DNA of 64,000 nt from the NCBI RefSeq assembly GCF_022347785.1, contig NZ_JAKRGA010000004.1:62001-126000 (forward strand). The letters are read 5' to 3'. The notes beneath the pieces were generated by a model. That model did not search any database and was not told the origin of the DNA. It saw nothing but the letters and a program-made list of their open reading frames with translations. The position numbers were made by a program, and so were the translations under genes. Source of the DNA: Psychrobium sp. MM17-31. Its GTDB lineage: Bacteria; Pseudomonadota; Gammaproteobacteria; Enterobacterales; Psychrobiaceae. Shown here one piece after another: positions 1 through 10,827 of the stretch. Each line of letters begins with the position of its first letter. The first letter of the stretch is position 1.

Positions 1-2185
<2,185 letters not shown>

Positions 2186-2189
<4 letters not shown>

Positions 2190-3004
2190 AGTGTTCCCTT
2201 ACTTAAATTGAAAAAGGCTAGGCTGTTGTTATAGCAATTTTCTCGTAACAATGCGACAGCTTGATTACGCGCTGCCGCAACGGTATCGGCGATGTGATAG
2301 AGGTTTGCAGGTCTATTGTTGCGAGACTTAGGTTTGGGCTTAATGTTTCGCGGCATTAAGTACGGTGAGTCTGTTTCCAAAAGCAACCTGTTATCGGGAA
2401 TTGACGGTACGCTTTCAAGCAAGTGCAAGCCACGGCGCTCATCGCAAATCCAACCTGTGATGCCAATATGGCAATCGAGTTCGATATAATCCAATAACTC
2501 TTGGTGTGAACCTGTAAAACAATGGACGACAACTTGTGGCAGTTGGCTGCGGTATTTACTCAATATTTCCATAAAGGCGTCGTGGGCATCTCTTTGGTGC
2601 ATAACCACCGGCATTTGTAGTTCAACGGCTAGTTGAAGCTGGGCGTCAAATGCGGCACGTTGTTGATCACGTGGTGAGAAATCACGATTAAAATCTAACC
2701 CGCATTCACCCAAGGCGACAATTTCTGGTCTCGACGCTAATTCTGTTAGGGTATTAATGCTGTTATCGTCAAAGGTTTTAGCATCGTGTGGATGAATGCC
2801 AGCGGTAGCGTAGATTGTATTGGGGTAGTCTTGAGCAAATTTTAATGCTTCTAAACTGCCCTCGATGCTACAGCCTAGCGCAAGCATTTTGTCTACATCT
2901 GCAGTTATTGCTTGTTCGACAATTTCCTGTGTTTTGTCGCGCAAAGGGCTGGCACCAAAATTAACGGCAATATCAAAAAGTGGTGCCATAGACTGTGATG
3001 CCAT
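2186..3004 (-). CDS. tatD: TatD family 3'-5' DNase / metal hydrolase
   Basis: TatD is a cytoplasmic metal-dependent nuclease encoded in the tat operon but not needed for Tat export. The 272 residues (about 260 is usual) carry the family landmarks: GIHPHD, the metal-site GECGLDFNR, MPVVMHQRDAH, VVHCFTG, and LLLETDSPYL near the C-terminus. The N-terminus is a few residues longer than E. coli TatD before the conserved FDIAVN; a later start is possible, but the ATG at 3004 sits 5 bp after the tatC stop. It is followed by a diguanylate cyclase with a 4-bp overlap, so both probably share the tat transcript. Confidence 0.95.
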
Positions 3005-3009
3005 GTTCG

Positions 3010-3756
3010 CTATGCCTCGCTTTGTTCGTCTTGCTCATCCTCACGGCCGCGATAGAGGGAGGCGACTACAATGCCGACTTCGTAAAGAAGCAGCATGGGA
3101 ATGGCGAGCATTGATTGGGAAATAATGTCTGGCGGCGTTAACAACATGCCGATGACGAAAGCGCCTACGACGACATAAGGGCGTTTTTCACGTAATTTTT
3201 GCGGTGAGGTTACACCAGCCCAACACAGCAGAATAATTGCAATTGGGATCTCAAAGGCAAAACCAAAGGCGAAGAATAATTTGAGCACGAAGTTGAGATA
3301 GCTTTCGATATCGGTAGCAATAGTCACCTCATCAGGTGCAACGCTGGTAAAGAAGCCAAAGATCACTGGGAACACAAGGAAATACGCAAAGGCAATGCCC
3401 GCGTAAAACAAGATAGTGCTCGATAGTAACATCGGCAACACAATGCGCTTTTCGTGTTTGTAAAGCGCAGGGGCAATAAAGGCCCAGATTTGATGCAGTA
3501 CAAAGGGAATTGCCAAGAAAAATGACAACATCATTGTTAGCTTAAATGGCGCAAAAAACGATGATGTCACGCCAGTTGCTATCATGGTAGTGCCTTCTGG
3601 CAGGCTGTCTTTCAGAGGCTGCGCGACATAGGCGTAAATGTCGTTGGCAAAATATACCAAGCAGAAGAATATCACCAAAATACTCGCCACAGCTTTGAGT
3701 AAGCCATTGCGCAATTCAATTAGATGACTAATGAGTGGTTGTTGCATTGATGACAT
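3010..3756 (-). CDS. tatC: Twin-arginine translocase subunit TatC
   Basis: TatC is the inner-membrane receptor for twin-arginine signal peptides and forms the Tat core with TatB. The 248-residue length is normal. The sequence begins with the family pattern [16 protein letters not shown], and six hydrophobic helices can be read, including the segment [17 protein letters not shown] and the family-typical [11 protein letters not shown]. The C-terminal tail is short and acidic ([11 protein letters not shown]). It lies 2 bp after tatB and 5 bp before tatD, within tatABCD. Nothing is unusual. Confidence 0.97.
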   Translation of the reverse strand: MSSMQQPLISHLIELRNGLLKAVASILVIFFCLVYFANDIYAYVAQPLKDSLPEGTTMIATGVTSSFFAPFKLTMMLSFFLAIPFVLHQIWAFIAPALYKHEKRIVLPMLLSSTILFYAGIAFAYFLVFPVIFGFFTSVAPDEVTIATDIESYLNFVLKLFFAFGFAFEIPIAIILLCWAGVTSPQKLREKRPYVVVGAFVIGMLLTPPDIISQSMLAIPMLLLYEVGIVVASLYRGREDEQDEQSEA

Positions 3757-3758
3757 GG

Positions 3759-4118
3759 CTATTCTTTAGTGGTCTTGGTGGTATCTACCGCAGGTTCTGA
3801 CGATTTAGTATCGCCGTTATACGGTTGATTTACATCTTGTGCTGCTTGTTGCAATGTAGCGATTGACTCTTTGAGTTCGTCGGGAATGTCTTTGCTGTTG
3901 ATGTCTTGATTGATGCTTTCGGCTTTCTTTAAATCGCTGTGCAGCTTTTCAATTTCTAGCTCTTGCTCTAATTCATTCTTAACATTTTGCGCTAAACGGC
4001 GCATAGTTCTTATCCAGCCGCTGACGGTTCTGACAGCGGTAGGTAAGCGCTCTGGGCCAAGGACAACTAATCCTATAATACCGATGAGAATAAGCTCCCA
4101 TAACCCAATATCGAACAT
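3759..4118 (-). CDS. tatB: Sec-independent protein translocase subunit TatB
   Basis: TatB pairs with TatC in twin-arginine signal recognition. The 119-residue protein has the single N-terminal membrane helix with the family start [25 protein letters not shown], followed by an amphipathic helix ([23 protein letters not shown]) and a variable polar tail rich in Asp, Lys and Thr. The E at position 8 and the GPERLP hinge distinguish it from TatA. It sits between tatA (6-bp gap) and tatC (2-bp gap). Confidence 0.96.
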   Translation of the reverse strand: MFDIGLWELILIGIIGLVVLGPERLPTAVRTVSGWIRTMRRLAQNVKNELEQELEIEKLHSDLKKAESINQDINSKDIPDELKESIATLQQAAQDVNQPYNGDTKSSEPAVDTTKTTKE

Positions 4119-4124
4119 CGACTA

Positions 4125-4346
4125 TTAAACCTGTTCTTTGTCTTTAGCTTTTGCTGGCTCTTGTTCGCTAGACTCTTTTACGTCTAGAGATTCTGTTTTC
4201 TTAGCGTCGTCTTCTTGCATGGCTTTTTTGAAGCCTTTCACTGAAGAACCTAGATCGCCACCTAGATTACGCAGTTTCTTGCTGCCAAAAATTAAAAGCA
4301 CTAAAACGGCAACAATTAACAATTGCCAAATACCAATGTTTCCCAT
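4125..4346 (-). CDS. tatA: Sec-independent protein translocase subunit TatA
   Basis: TatA oligomerises to form the path for folded proteins across the inner membrane. The 73-residue protein shows the N-terminal helix [30 protein letters not shown] with the FGSKKLR hinge, then an amphipathic helix ([14 protein letters not shown]) and a charged tail. It is the first gene of tatABCD; the 124 bp between it and the ubiB stop must hold the operon promoter unless there is read-through from ubiB. An ATG start at 4346 is preceded by GGAGACACC on its own strand. Confidence 0.96.
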   Translation of the reverse strand: MGNIGIWQLLIVAVLVLLIFGSKKLRNLGGDLGSSVKGFKKAMQEDDAKKTESLDVKESSEQEPAKAKDKEQV

Positions 4347-4470
4347 GGTGTCTCCGAATAATTATAATAAATTGTCACTTTGACATTTTACTCGCGTTTT
4401 ACGCGAACTGTATAGCTGAACTTTATAAAAATTTAGCCAGTACCACAAATACTACCTTGTCCAATTGGTA

Positions 4471-6120
4471 TTAATTGAGATATCGGTCTTTACTATGCCA
4501 CGCTTTGATCCAACAAAACAGACTCAATCCACCGCTGATTATACAGGGAAGCTCTATTCCTTGATTGACATAAAGCAAGGTTGCGCTAATGCCGCTGGTG
4601 GCAGCAAGAATTTGCCAAAACTGGCTGCGCTGCGCCAATTGCTGGTTGCGCAGTAATCGTTGCTGATTTTGCTGCCAAATGGCTTGTTCTTTTTGGCTTC
4701 GCTTAAGGTTGTCGTATACCAAATTTGGCAGCTCTGGCATTTTTTCAACCCAGAATGGTGCATTGCTTTTTACCGATTGGTAAAGGGCTTTAGCGCCCAT
4801 TTGTTCCTTAATCCAGTTCTCTAAGAAGGGCTTGGCGGTTTTCCACAGATCGAGCTCTGGATAGAGCTGACGTCCTAAGCCTTCGATATAGAGTAGGGTC
4901 TTTTGCAGTAGTACTAACTGAGGCTGTACCTGCATATTAAATTGACGCGCCGTGTCAAACAGGCTGACTAGCACATGACCAAAGCTAATTTCGGCCAGCG
5001 GTTTGGCAAATAGTGGTTCGAGTACCTGACGGATCGCAAACTCGAATTCATCGACATTGGTGTCACTTGGCACCCAACCCGAATCGACGTGTAAGGTGGC
5101 TACTTTGCGATAATCGCTATTGAAGAATGCAACAAAGTTTTCGGCTAAATAGCGTTGATCTTCTTTGTTAAGCGTGCCGACGATGCCACAATCGATACCG
5201 ATGTATTGTGGATTTTGTGGATTTTCACGCGAAACAAAAATGTTGCCTGGGTGCATATCTGCATGGAAGAAACTATCGCGGAAAACTTGTGTGAAAAATA
5301 CTTCTACGCCGCGCTCCGCCAGCAATTGCATATTGGTGTTTTGCGCATTGAGCTGTGCTATATCTGCCACTGGAATGCCGAAGATGCGCTCCATCACCAG
5401 CATATTGTCAAAACAGTAATCGCTGTAAGTCTCTGGAATATATAGGGCTTCAGAGTCTATAAAGTTATTACGCAGCGTTTGAGTATTAGCAAGCTCTTTG
5501 GACAGGTTGAGCTCGTTTAAAATGGTGCGGCGATATTCTTTGACGACTTCGACTGGACGGAGGCGGGCGCTTTGTTTTGGCAGAACTTTCGTTAGCAAGG
5601 TCGCAAAGGTAAGCATTAAGTCGGTGTCGCTTTCGATAATAGAAGCTATATTAGGACGAATTACTTTAACGACCACTTGTTGGCCATTGCTCTTGAGGAT
5701 GGCGCAATGTACCTGCGCGATAGAAGCGCTAGCAAGAGGCTTTTCCTCAAAGTCATCAAACACTTCATCGATGGGACACTGTAAATTCTCGCTAATTAGT
5801 GCCATCGCCGCTTTAGACTCGAATGGCGGCACATTGTCTTGCAGTCGTCCTAGCTCTTTCGCTAGTTCATCTGATAGCAAGTCACGACGCGTCGACAGCA
5901 TTTGCCCAAATTTTATATACACCGGACCTAAGGCTTCTAGGCACAAACGCAGGCGTTCAGCTTGTGATTTATCTTTGTGTTTATTGCGCAACCAAAAGAA
6001 ACAGTGACGGCCAAACTTTACGTACCATGGTAGCAAGTGCCATGGCATAAATTCGTCGAGGCCATATTGCAGGAACTGTTTGTTGATGGTGTAAAAGCGG
6101 CGCAGGCTGTTGAGTGTCAT
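4471..6120 (-). CDS. ubiB: Ubiquinone biosynthesis kinase-like protein UbiB
   Basis: UbiB is an ABC1/ADCK-family atypical kinase or ATPase needed for ubiquinone synthesis and tethered to the inner membrane. The 549 residues are family length. Visible motifs are KFGQ (the family KxGQ motif) in [15 protein letters not shown], the Ala-rich nucleotide loop ASASIAQVH, the lysine segment VVVKVIRP, the catalytic-loop region [11 protein letters not shown] and the metal-site IGIDCGIVG. The C-terminus has the expected hydrophobic helices. The start overlaps the ubiJ stop by 4 bp (ATGA), placing it third in ubiE-ubiJ-ubiB. Confidence 0.96.
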   Translation of the reverse strand: MTLNSLRRFYTINKQFLQYGLDEFMPWHLLPWYVKFGRHCFFWLRNKHKDKSQAERLRLCLEALGPVYIKFGQMLSTRRDLLSDELAKELGRLQDNVPPFESKAAMALISENLQCPIDEVFDDFEEKPLASASIAQVHCAILKSNGQQVVVKVIRPNIASIIESDTDLMLTFATLLTKVLPKQSARLRPVEVVKEYRRTILNELNLSKELANTQTLRNNFIDSEALYIPETYSDYCFDNMLVMERIFGIPVADIAQLNAQNTNMQLLAERGVEVFFTQVFRDSFFHADMHPGNIFVSRENPQNPQYIGIDCGIVGTLNKEDQRYLAENFVAFFNSDYRKVATLHVDSGWVPSDTNVDEFEFAIRQVLEPLFAKPLAEISFGHVLVSLFDTARQFNMQVQPQLVLLQKTLLYIEGLGRQLYPELDLWKTAKPFLENWIKEQMGAKALYQSVKSNAPFWVEKMPELPNLVYDNLKRSQKEQAIWQQNQQRLLRNQQLAQRSQFWQILAATSGISATLLYVNQGIELPCIISGGLSLFCWIKAWHSKDRYLN

Positions 6121-6725
6121 GCACGATCCTTTAATGCTGCGATTTGTGCTGAGATTTTTTCGATATCGTGGCCAAGTTGTTCTACTTGGTCACTAAAGTG
6201 AATAAATTCGAGTTTTCCAACTAAAATATCGCCTTCGTGAACTAAGTAATCACTGACATTATTTTTAATACGTTGACTGTGTTTAGCAAAGGTTTGTCCG
6301 GCATTTTTAAGGCCTTGGCCCGTGCGATAAGCCATTACGTCGCCGACGTAGTGTGATAGGTGTTCTTGCCAGTCGATATCGAGTTTGGTGAGTAAGTCGG
6401 CGAAAGCTTGTAGAGCCTTGATATCGCCTTGGATAACTAGTTTATCGTCTTTGATAAGTTCGCTAATGTTGCCACTATTTTTCAATTCCAACAGGGCGCT
6501 AAAATTTAACGATAGTTGGGCGGCAATGTCACCTTCGTATTGCCCTAAGACTTCGACATCGCTGGTGGTAAAGTGAAAAAATAGCGGCTGTTTTAGTTCG
6601 CTAATATCTAGCCCAATAGTTTGTCCTAGCAGCGCTTTTTTGCGCAGGGCACTCTTTTCGTCAAGCGTTAGTAATTTATTAATGGACGCTTCGACGCCTG
6701 CGCAAATTAGGCTAGATAATGGCAT
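6117..6725 (-). CDS. ubiJ: Ubiquinone biosynthesis accessory factor UbiJ (SCP2 domain)
   Basis: UbiJ is a lipid-binding accessory protein of the soluble ubiquinone biosynthetic complex. The 202-residue protein has an N-terminal sterol-carrier-protein-2-like part (about 5-115) containing [19 protein letters not shown] and the segment [17 protein letters not shown], and a C-terminal helical part ending in a short coiled coil (about 165-200). Identification rests on these patterns and on its position between ubiE (8-bp gap) and ubiB (4-bp overlap), the standard gammaproteobacterial arrangement. Confidence 0.92.
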   Translation of the reverse strand: MPLSSLICAGVEASINKLLTLDEKSALRKKALLGQTIGLDISELKQPLFFHFTTSDVEVLGQYEGDIAAQLSLNFSALLELKNSGNISELIKDDKLVIQGDIKALQAFADLLTKLDIDWQEHLSHYVGDVMAYRTGQGLKNAGQTFAKHSQRIKNNVSDYLVHEGDILVGKLEFIHFSDQVEQLGHDIEKISAQIAALKDRA

Positions 6726-6733
6726 AGACTTTC

Positions 6734-7489
6734 CTAGAATTTGTAACCGCGGTGCAAGGCAACAATACCACCAGTGAGGTTGTAATATTGTGCTTGTTCG
6801 AAGCCTGCATTTTCCATCATTCCCTTGAGGGTATCTTGATCAGGATGCATGCGAATTGATTCGGCGAGGTATTTATAACTTTCGCTGTCGTTAGCAACAA
6901 CTTTACCCATGGTTGGTAGCAAGTTGAAGCTGTACATATCGTAGGCTTTTGAAAGTAATTCATTACTTGGTTTAGAGAACTCTAATACCAATAAACGGCC
7001 ACCCGGTTTTAACACACGGTACATCGAGCGTAGCGCTTCGTCTTTATCAGTAACGTTACGCAAACCAAAAGCAATGGTGATTAAATCAAAGGTATTGTCA
7101 GGAAATGGCAGCGCTTGCGCATTGGCTTGCACGTATTCAACGTTAGAAACCACGCCTAAATCGCGTAGTTTATCGCGACCAACTTTAAGCATCGAGTCGT
7201 TAATATCGGCTAGGATCACTTGGCCTTTGTCGCCAACAATGCGTGAAAACTTCGCGGTTAAGTCACCAGTACCACCGGCTAAATCTAGCACTTTTTGTCC
7301 TGGGCGCACGCCAGAACAGTCGATAGCAAAACGCTTCCATAAACGGTGAACACCAAATGACATTAAGTCGTTCATGATGTCGTACTTGGCGGCAACTGAA
7401 TGGAAAACATCGGCAACTTTAGCTTGTTTTTCAGATGTTTTTACTTGCTCATAACCAAAGTGCGTGGTGTCGTTAGCGTTTTGACTCAT
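6734..7489 (-). CDS. ubiE: Ubiquinone/menaquinone C-methyltransferase UbiE
   Basis: UbiE is a SAM-dependent C-methyltransferase acting in ubiquinone and menaquinone synthesis. The 251-residue length is usual. Motif I is clear ([12 protein letters not shown]), as are the family segments [24 protein letters not shown] near the N-terminus, [25 protein letters not shown] and the C-terminal [12 protein letters not shown]. It is first in ubiE-ubiJ-ubiB and divergent from rarD. Confidence 0.97.
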   Translation of the reverse strand: MSQNANDTTHFGYEQVKTSEKQAKVADVFHSVAAKYDIMNDLMSFGVHRLWKRFAIDCSGVRPGQKVLDLAGGTGDLTAKFSRIVGDKGQVILADINDSMLKVGRDKLRDLGVVSNVEYVQANAQALPFPDNTFDLITIAFGLRNVTDKDEALRSMYRVLKPGGRLLVLEFSKPSNELLSKAYDMYSFNLLPTMGKVVANDSESYKYLAESIRMHPDQDTLKGMMENAGFEQAQYYNLTGGIVALHRGYKF

Positions 7490-7631
7490 GGTGTTTACTC
7501 ATAAAATAATTTAGGCGTTAGTGTACTCCAACGCCACGGCTTACGAAACACTCAAAATGAGAAAATTCCGTAGCTTTCAGCACATAATGCGCCTACAATC
7601 TGCGCCATTCTATTGCCATGAGTTTATCGCC

Positions 7632-8546
7632 GTGCAAAACGACCAATTTAAGCAAGGATTATTCTTTGCATTTGCCGCCTATTTTATGTGGGGTTTGGCA
7701 CCAATCTATTTTAAAGCATTAGACGGAATCGGCGCCGTCGATATTCTGCTGCATCGGGTGGTTTGGTCATTTGCCTTTATCTTGTTAATCATCATGCTGG
7801 TAACGGGGTTTGGCAAGCTTAAGAAACTGTTTAAAGATCCGAAAAAACTCGTCTTACTCGGTGCTACCTCACTGCTTATTGCCTTTAACTGGCTACTGTT
7901 TATCTGGGCAGTAAATAACGATCATATGCTGGATGCGTCTTTGGGGTATTACATCAATCCATTGCTTAACGTCTTGTTAGGGACTGTGTTCTTAGGAGAG
8001 CGTTTACGTAAGTTGCAGTGGACGGCTGTTGCGATTGCCTTTGCGGCGGTGATGGTGGAAGTGATTGCCTTTGGCGCTATTCCTTGGATTTCACTGGCAC
8101 TGGCCAGTTCGTTTGGTGTCTATGGCTTAATGCGTAAGAAGATTAATATTGATGCCATCAGTGGTTTATTCGTCGAAACCTTATTCTTGCTGCCGTTCGC
8201 ATTGATTTACTTATTGCTTATCGACAGTAGCTCGCTGTCATTTATCGATGGCGACTGGGCCTTTATCGCGCTAATTGTCTCTGCTGGTATCGTGACTACT
8301 TTACCACTGTTATCGTTTTCGGCGGCTGCTATTAGAATTCCGCTATCAACCTTAGGCTTTATCCAATACATCGGGCCAAGTTTAATGTTACTGCTCGCGG
8401 TGTTTTATTACGGCGAAGCGTTCGAGCTGCAAAAAGCTTTGACCTTCGGTTTAATTTGGCTGGCGTTAGTGGTTTATACCTTTGACAGCGTTCAAGCTGG
8501 AGTGAAGGCGAGAAAACTGAGAAAGGCTGCAGCTAACGAGTGTTAG
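7632..8546 (+). CDS. rarD: EamA-family transporter RarD
   Basis: RarD is an inner-membrane drug/metabolite-superfamily (EamA) transporter with ten predicted helices; its substrate is unsettled. Landmarks shared with the family are AAYFMWGLAPIYFKAL, FNWLLFIWAVNNDHMLDASLGYYINPL, VVWSF and IPLSTLGFIQYIGPSLMLLLAV. The frame is open from an ATG at 7521, but family length and alignment favour the GTG at 7632 (304 residues, starting (M)QNDQFKQG); the ribosome site is weak, so the start is uncertain. An 8-bp inverted repeat (8530-8537 with 8546-8553) spans the stop codon and lacks a T run. Confidence 0.9.
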   Translation: MQNDQFKQGLFFAFAAYFMWGLAPIYFKALDGIGAVDILLHRVVWSFAFILLIIMLVTGFGKLKKLFKDPKKLVLLGATSLLIAFNWLLFIWAVNNDHMLDASLGYYINPLLNVLLGTVFLGERLRKLQWTAVAIAFAAVMVEVIAFGAIPWISLALASSFGVYGLMRKKINIDAISGLFVETLFLLPFALIYLLLIDSSSLSFIDGDWAFIALIVSAGIVTTLPLLSFSAAAIRIPLSTLGFIQYIGPSLMLLLAVFYYGEAFELQKALTFGLIWLALVVYTFDSVQAGVKARKLRKAAANEC

Positions 8547-8563
8547 TTAGCTGTCAGTACGTG

Positions 8564-9259
8564 CTATTTCTTTTGCGCTTGCCACTCAAAAAAACGCTGT
8601 GGATAGTCGGTAAAAACACCGTCAGCGCCCATGGCTTCAAACTCACTAAATAGCCTTGGATCGTTAACGGTATAAATCAGTACTTTTAAGCCGCGCTGGT
8701 GTGCGTCGTCGATGATTTCTTGATTGACGGACTCACTACACAAGTTGATTGACCACGCTCCTAAATCTTGGGCGAATTTAGCGTAATCTATCATTACGCT
8801 GGCACAAAGGGCGCCTGTTTTAATGAGTGGTTGAGTTTCTTTGATGTCGCGCAGTGCGTGATGATAGAAGCTAGAGACCAAGAAATCGTCATAGTGCCAG
8901 CCACGCTCAATGAAGTATTCAATGAGTTTAATAGTTGGCAGCGCGCTGGCGCGATCTTTAAGTTCGATATTAATTACCGCACGACGATTAACCTGTTCGA
9001 TGACTTCACTCAGTAGTGGAATGCCTTGCAAATTTGACGATTGAAAATCGCGTAATTGGCTTAGATCGTGTTGATAAATATGTCCTTGGCCATTGGTGGT
9101 GCGCTCTAGGTATTTGTCGTGAATTACCACTAACTCACCGCTATGCTGGCGAATATCTATCTCAATCCATTTAGCGCCTTGAGTAAGAGCAATTTCTATC
9201 GATTCCAGTGTGTTTTCTGGCGCATAACCACGGGCGCCGCGATGACCAATACAGAGCAT
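8564..9259 (-). CDS. Cytoplasmic glycerophosphodiester phosphodiesterase
   Basis: Hydrolyses glycerophosphodiesters to glycerol-3-phosphate and an alcohol. The 231 residues have the GDPD signature: GHRGARGYAPENT at the start (catalytic His and Arg), WIEIDIRQ, VVIHDKYLERTTNG (metal/catalytic His and Asp), VINIELKD, and the closing segment GVFTDYPQRF. There is no signal peptide, so it is the cytoplasmic UgpQ-like type rather than periplasmic GlpQ. It ends 18 bp from the convergent rarD and starts 6 bp after the glutathione S-transferase gene, suggesting co-transcription with it. Confidence 0.92.
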   Translation of the reverse strand: MLCIGHRGARGYAPENTLESIEIALTQGAKWIEIDIRQHSGELVVIHDKYLERTTNGQGHIYQHDLSQLRDFQSSNLQGIPLLSEVIEQVNRRAVINIELKDRASALPTIKLIEYFIERGWHYDDFLVSSFYHHALRDIKETQPLIKTGALCASVMIDYAKFAQDLGAWSINLCSESVNQEIIDDAHQRGLKVLIYTVNDPRLFSEFEAMGADGVFTDYPQRFFEWQAQKK

Positions 9260-9265
9260 TTTTAG

Positions 9266-9913
9266 TTACTCCTCGTTAAAAGGAAAATAAGTTGGCGCAT
9301 CGCCAGTTTGCCAGCATGGGATTTTCTTCATCACATTGGCAAAAGGGGCTGATGATAAGAAGCCTTCTAACCACGGTTTAAGGTGAGGGTAGTGAGCACT
9401 ATCAAACCATGCTTTGTCGACATGAGCGAATTGGCGCACGAAAGGAAAAATCGCAATATCGCCATAGCGCATGTTATCGCCAAATAAATAAGTACTCTTT
9501 GTAAGTCGCTGTTCTAACTGTTGTAAAAAGGCCTCGCCTTGCTGGCGGTAATCGGCTTGTGTGAGTTCAGGAAAACGGTCGAAATATTTGTATTTATCTA
9601 AGGCTTTTTTAAACACATTGTCGTTGCTATCAATTAGCGCGAGTTCATCGCTGCTTGGTACTGTTAGCGTCGGGTTCGAGCCGTGAGTAACTGCGTAATC
9701 CATCACTTCTAAGCTTTCTTCGATAACTTGGCCGCTCGTATCTATTAATACGGGAACTGTGCCTTTTGGTGAGGCGGCAAGCATTTCTGCGGGCTTATTT
9801 TTTAATATGAGTTCGCGAATTTCTACGCTGACATCGTTTAACGCAAGTGCCATTCGAGCACGCATAGCATAAGGACAACGGCGAAAACTGTATAAGATTG
9901 GATGTGATTGCAT
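9266..9913 (-). CDS. Glutathione S-transferase family protein
   Basis: A 215-residue protein with an N-terminal thioredoxin-like GST domain (about 5-80) and a helical C-terminal domain (about 90-205). The N-terminal site SFRRCPYAMRARMAL has a CPYA motif, so a cysteine rather than Ser/Tyr may contact glutathione, as in omega/DHAR-like or glutaredoxin-2-like members. The cis-proline is in KGTVPVLID and the glutathione-binding ES in EESLEVMDYA. The C-terminal domain has the family pattern YGDIAIFPFVRQFA. Probably cytoplasmic, with thiol-transferase or dehydroascorbate-type activity. It leads a two-gene unit with the phosphodiesterase. Confidence 0.88.
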   Translation of the reverse strand: MQSHPILYSFRRCPYAMRARMALALNDVSVEIRELILKNKPAEMLAASPKGTVPVLIDTSGQVIEESLEVMDYAVTHGSNPTLTVPSSDELALIDSNDNVFKKALDKYKYFDRFPELTQADYRQQGEAFLQQLEQRLTKSTYLFGDNMRYGDIAIFPFVRQFAHVDKAWFDSAHYPHLKPWLEGFLSSAPFANVMKKIPCWQTGDAPTYFPFNEE

Positions 9914-10098
9914 AATAAGATCTGAGAAATTGAACGCAGCGTAAGTTTATATCAATTGTTCCCTGTCAGACTAGAGAATATGAGGCGAATGTTAACTGGA
10001 TGTAATTATTTGATTATTCGACTAATAGCGATTGATATGAGAACGAGAATAATTCACAATAATCTCATCTAATACTTTTTTATGGATAGTTTTTCGAA

Positions 10099-10827
10099 TT
10101 GGACGCAAACATTTCATTAGATTCTTTATTGAGTATTATCGAGCAGAAAAGTTACGGCGTTGAATATCAGCCGATTATTTCGGTCGATGGACAGACGATC
10201 ATGGGATATGAAGCGCTCTCTCGCTTTTATCACAATGAACAGCGTATTCCACCCGATTTGGTATACGCCACGCTTCACGATAGCCCATTTACTTTGCATC
10301 AAGTAGAGCTGGCGCAGAAGAAACTGCAGTTGGCACACGCCCCTAAAGACAAGCTGTTATTCGTAAACTTAGATCAGGATTCTTATTTTGCTGGTGGTAA
10401 TAGCACAGAGCATGACAATGCTTATTTGGCGCTGTTTAGGGATTTTAATGGGCCGCTAGTTGTTGAGTTGATTGAAAATTCTGAAATCAATGACGCCAAA
10501 ATGAGTTTGCAAATGATTGTCGAAATGGCCAATCATAAGATTAAAACCGCTATCGATGATGTTTGTAATGAGCACTCAATGTTATCGACACGGGTTCTGG
10601 AAGAAGTTGACTTCATTAAATTCGATCGTTTGGTGGTAAATAACCAACACAACCCAGTGTTTATGAAGCTTGTTGAGGCGCTAATTAGTTATGCCAAGAG
10701 TACTGATAAAAAAGTGATTTTAGAAGGGATAGAAACGCCAACCGATTTAGCATTTGCCAAATCGATTGGGGTGGATTTTGTGCAGGGGTTTCTATTTAAG
10801 ACGCAGTTTATAAGTGTTCGAGGTTAA
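10099..10827 (+). CDS. Stand-alone EAL domain protein (putative c-di-GMP phosphodiesterase)
   Basis: A 242-residue cytoplasmic protein that is essentially one EAL domain. Key positions are mostly kept: EAL at 38-40 (YEALSRF), Asn in FVNLD, Glu in VVELIENSE, a DD pair in AIDDV, Lys in DFIKFDRLVV, Glu in ILEGIE and Gln in FVQGFLF. However, loop 6, normally DDFGTG, reads DDVCNEHS, which may weaken dimerisation or metal binding, so activity is uncertain and it could be only a c-di-GMP sensor. The best-fitting start is a TTG at 10099; the ATG at 10082 is in another frame. It overlaps the convergent uvrD by 4 bp. Confidence 0.88.
   Translation: MDANISLDSLLSIIEQKSYGVEYQPIISVDGQTIMGYEALSRFYHNEQRIPPDLVYATLHDSPFTLHQVELAQKKLQLAHAPKDKLLFVNLDQDSYFAGGNSTEHDNAYLALFRDFNGPLVVELIENSEINDAKMSLQMIVEMANHKIKTAIDDVCNEHSMLSTRVLEEVDFIKFDRLVVNNQHNPVFMKLVEALISYAKSTDKKVILEGIETPTDLAFAKSIGVDFVQGFLFKTQFISVRG

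Noticed and set aside
5498-6007. 169-codon rightward frame opposite ubiB
   Set aside because: Lies wholly inside the well-supported ubiB gene on the other strand; Ser/Arg-rich product without family features, typical of a reading-frame shadow.
7521-7631. N-terminal extension of RarD starting at the upstream ATG
   Set aside because: The extra 37 residues are absent from family members and have no ribosome site; the GTG at 7632 fits the family start better.
10030-10098. Fur-like GAGAAT pattern upstream of the EAL gene
   Set aside because: Only one good hexamer (GAGAAT) with poorly matching flanks; not distinguishable from AT-rich background.
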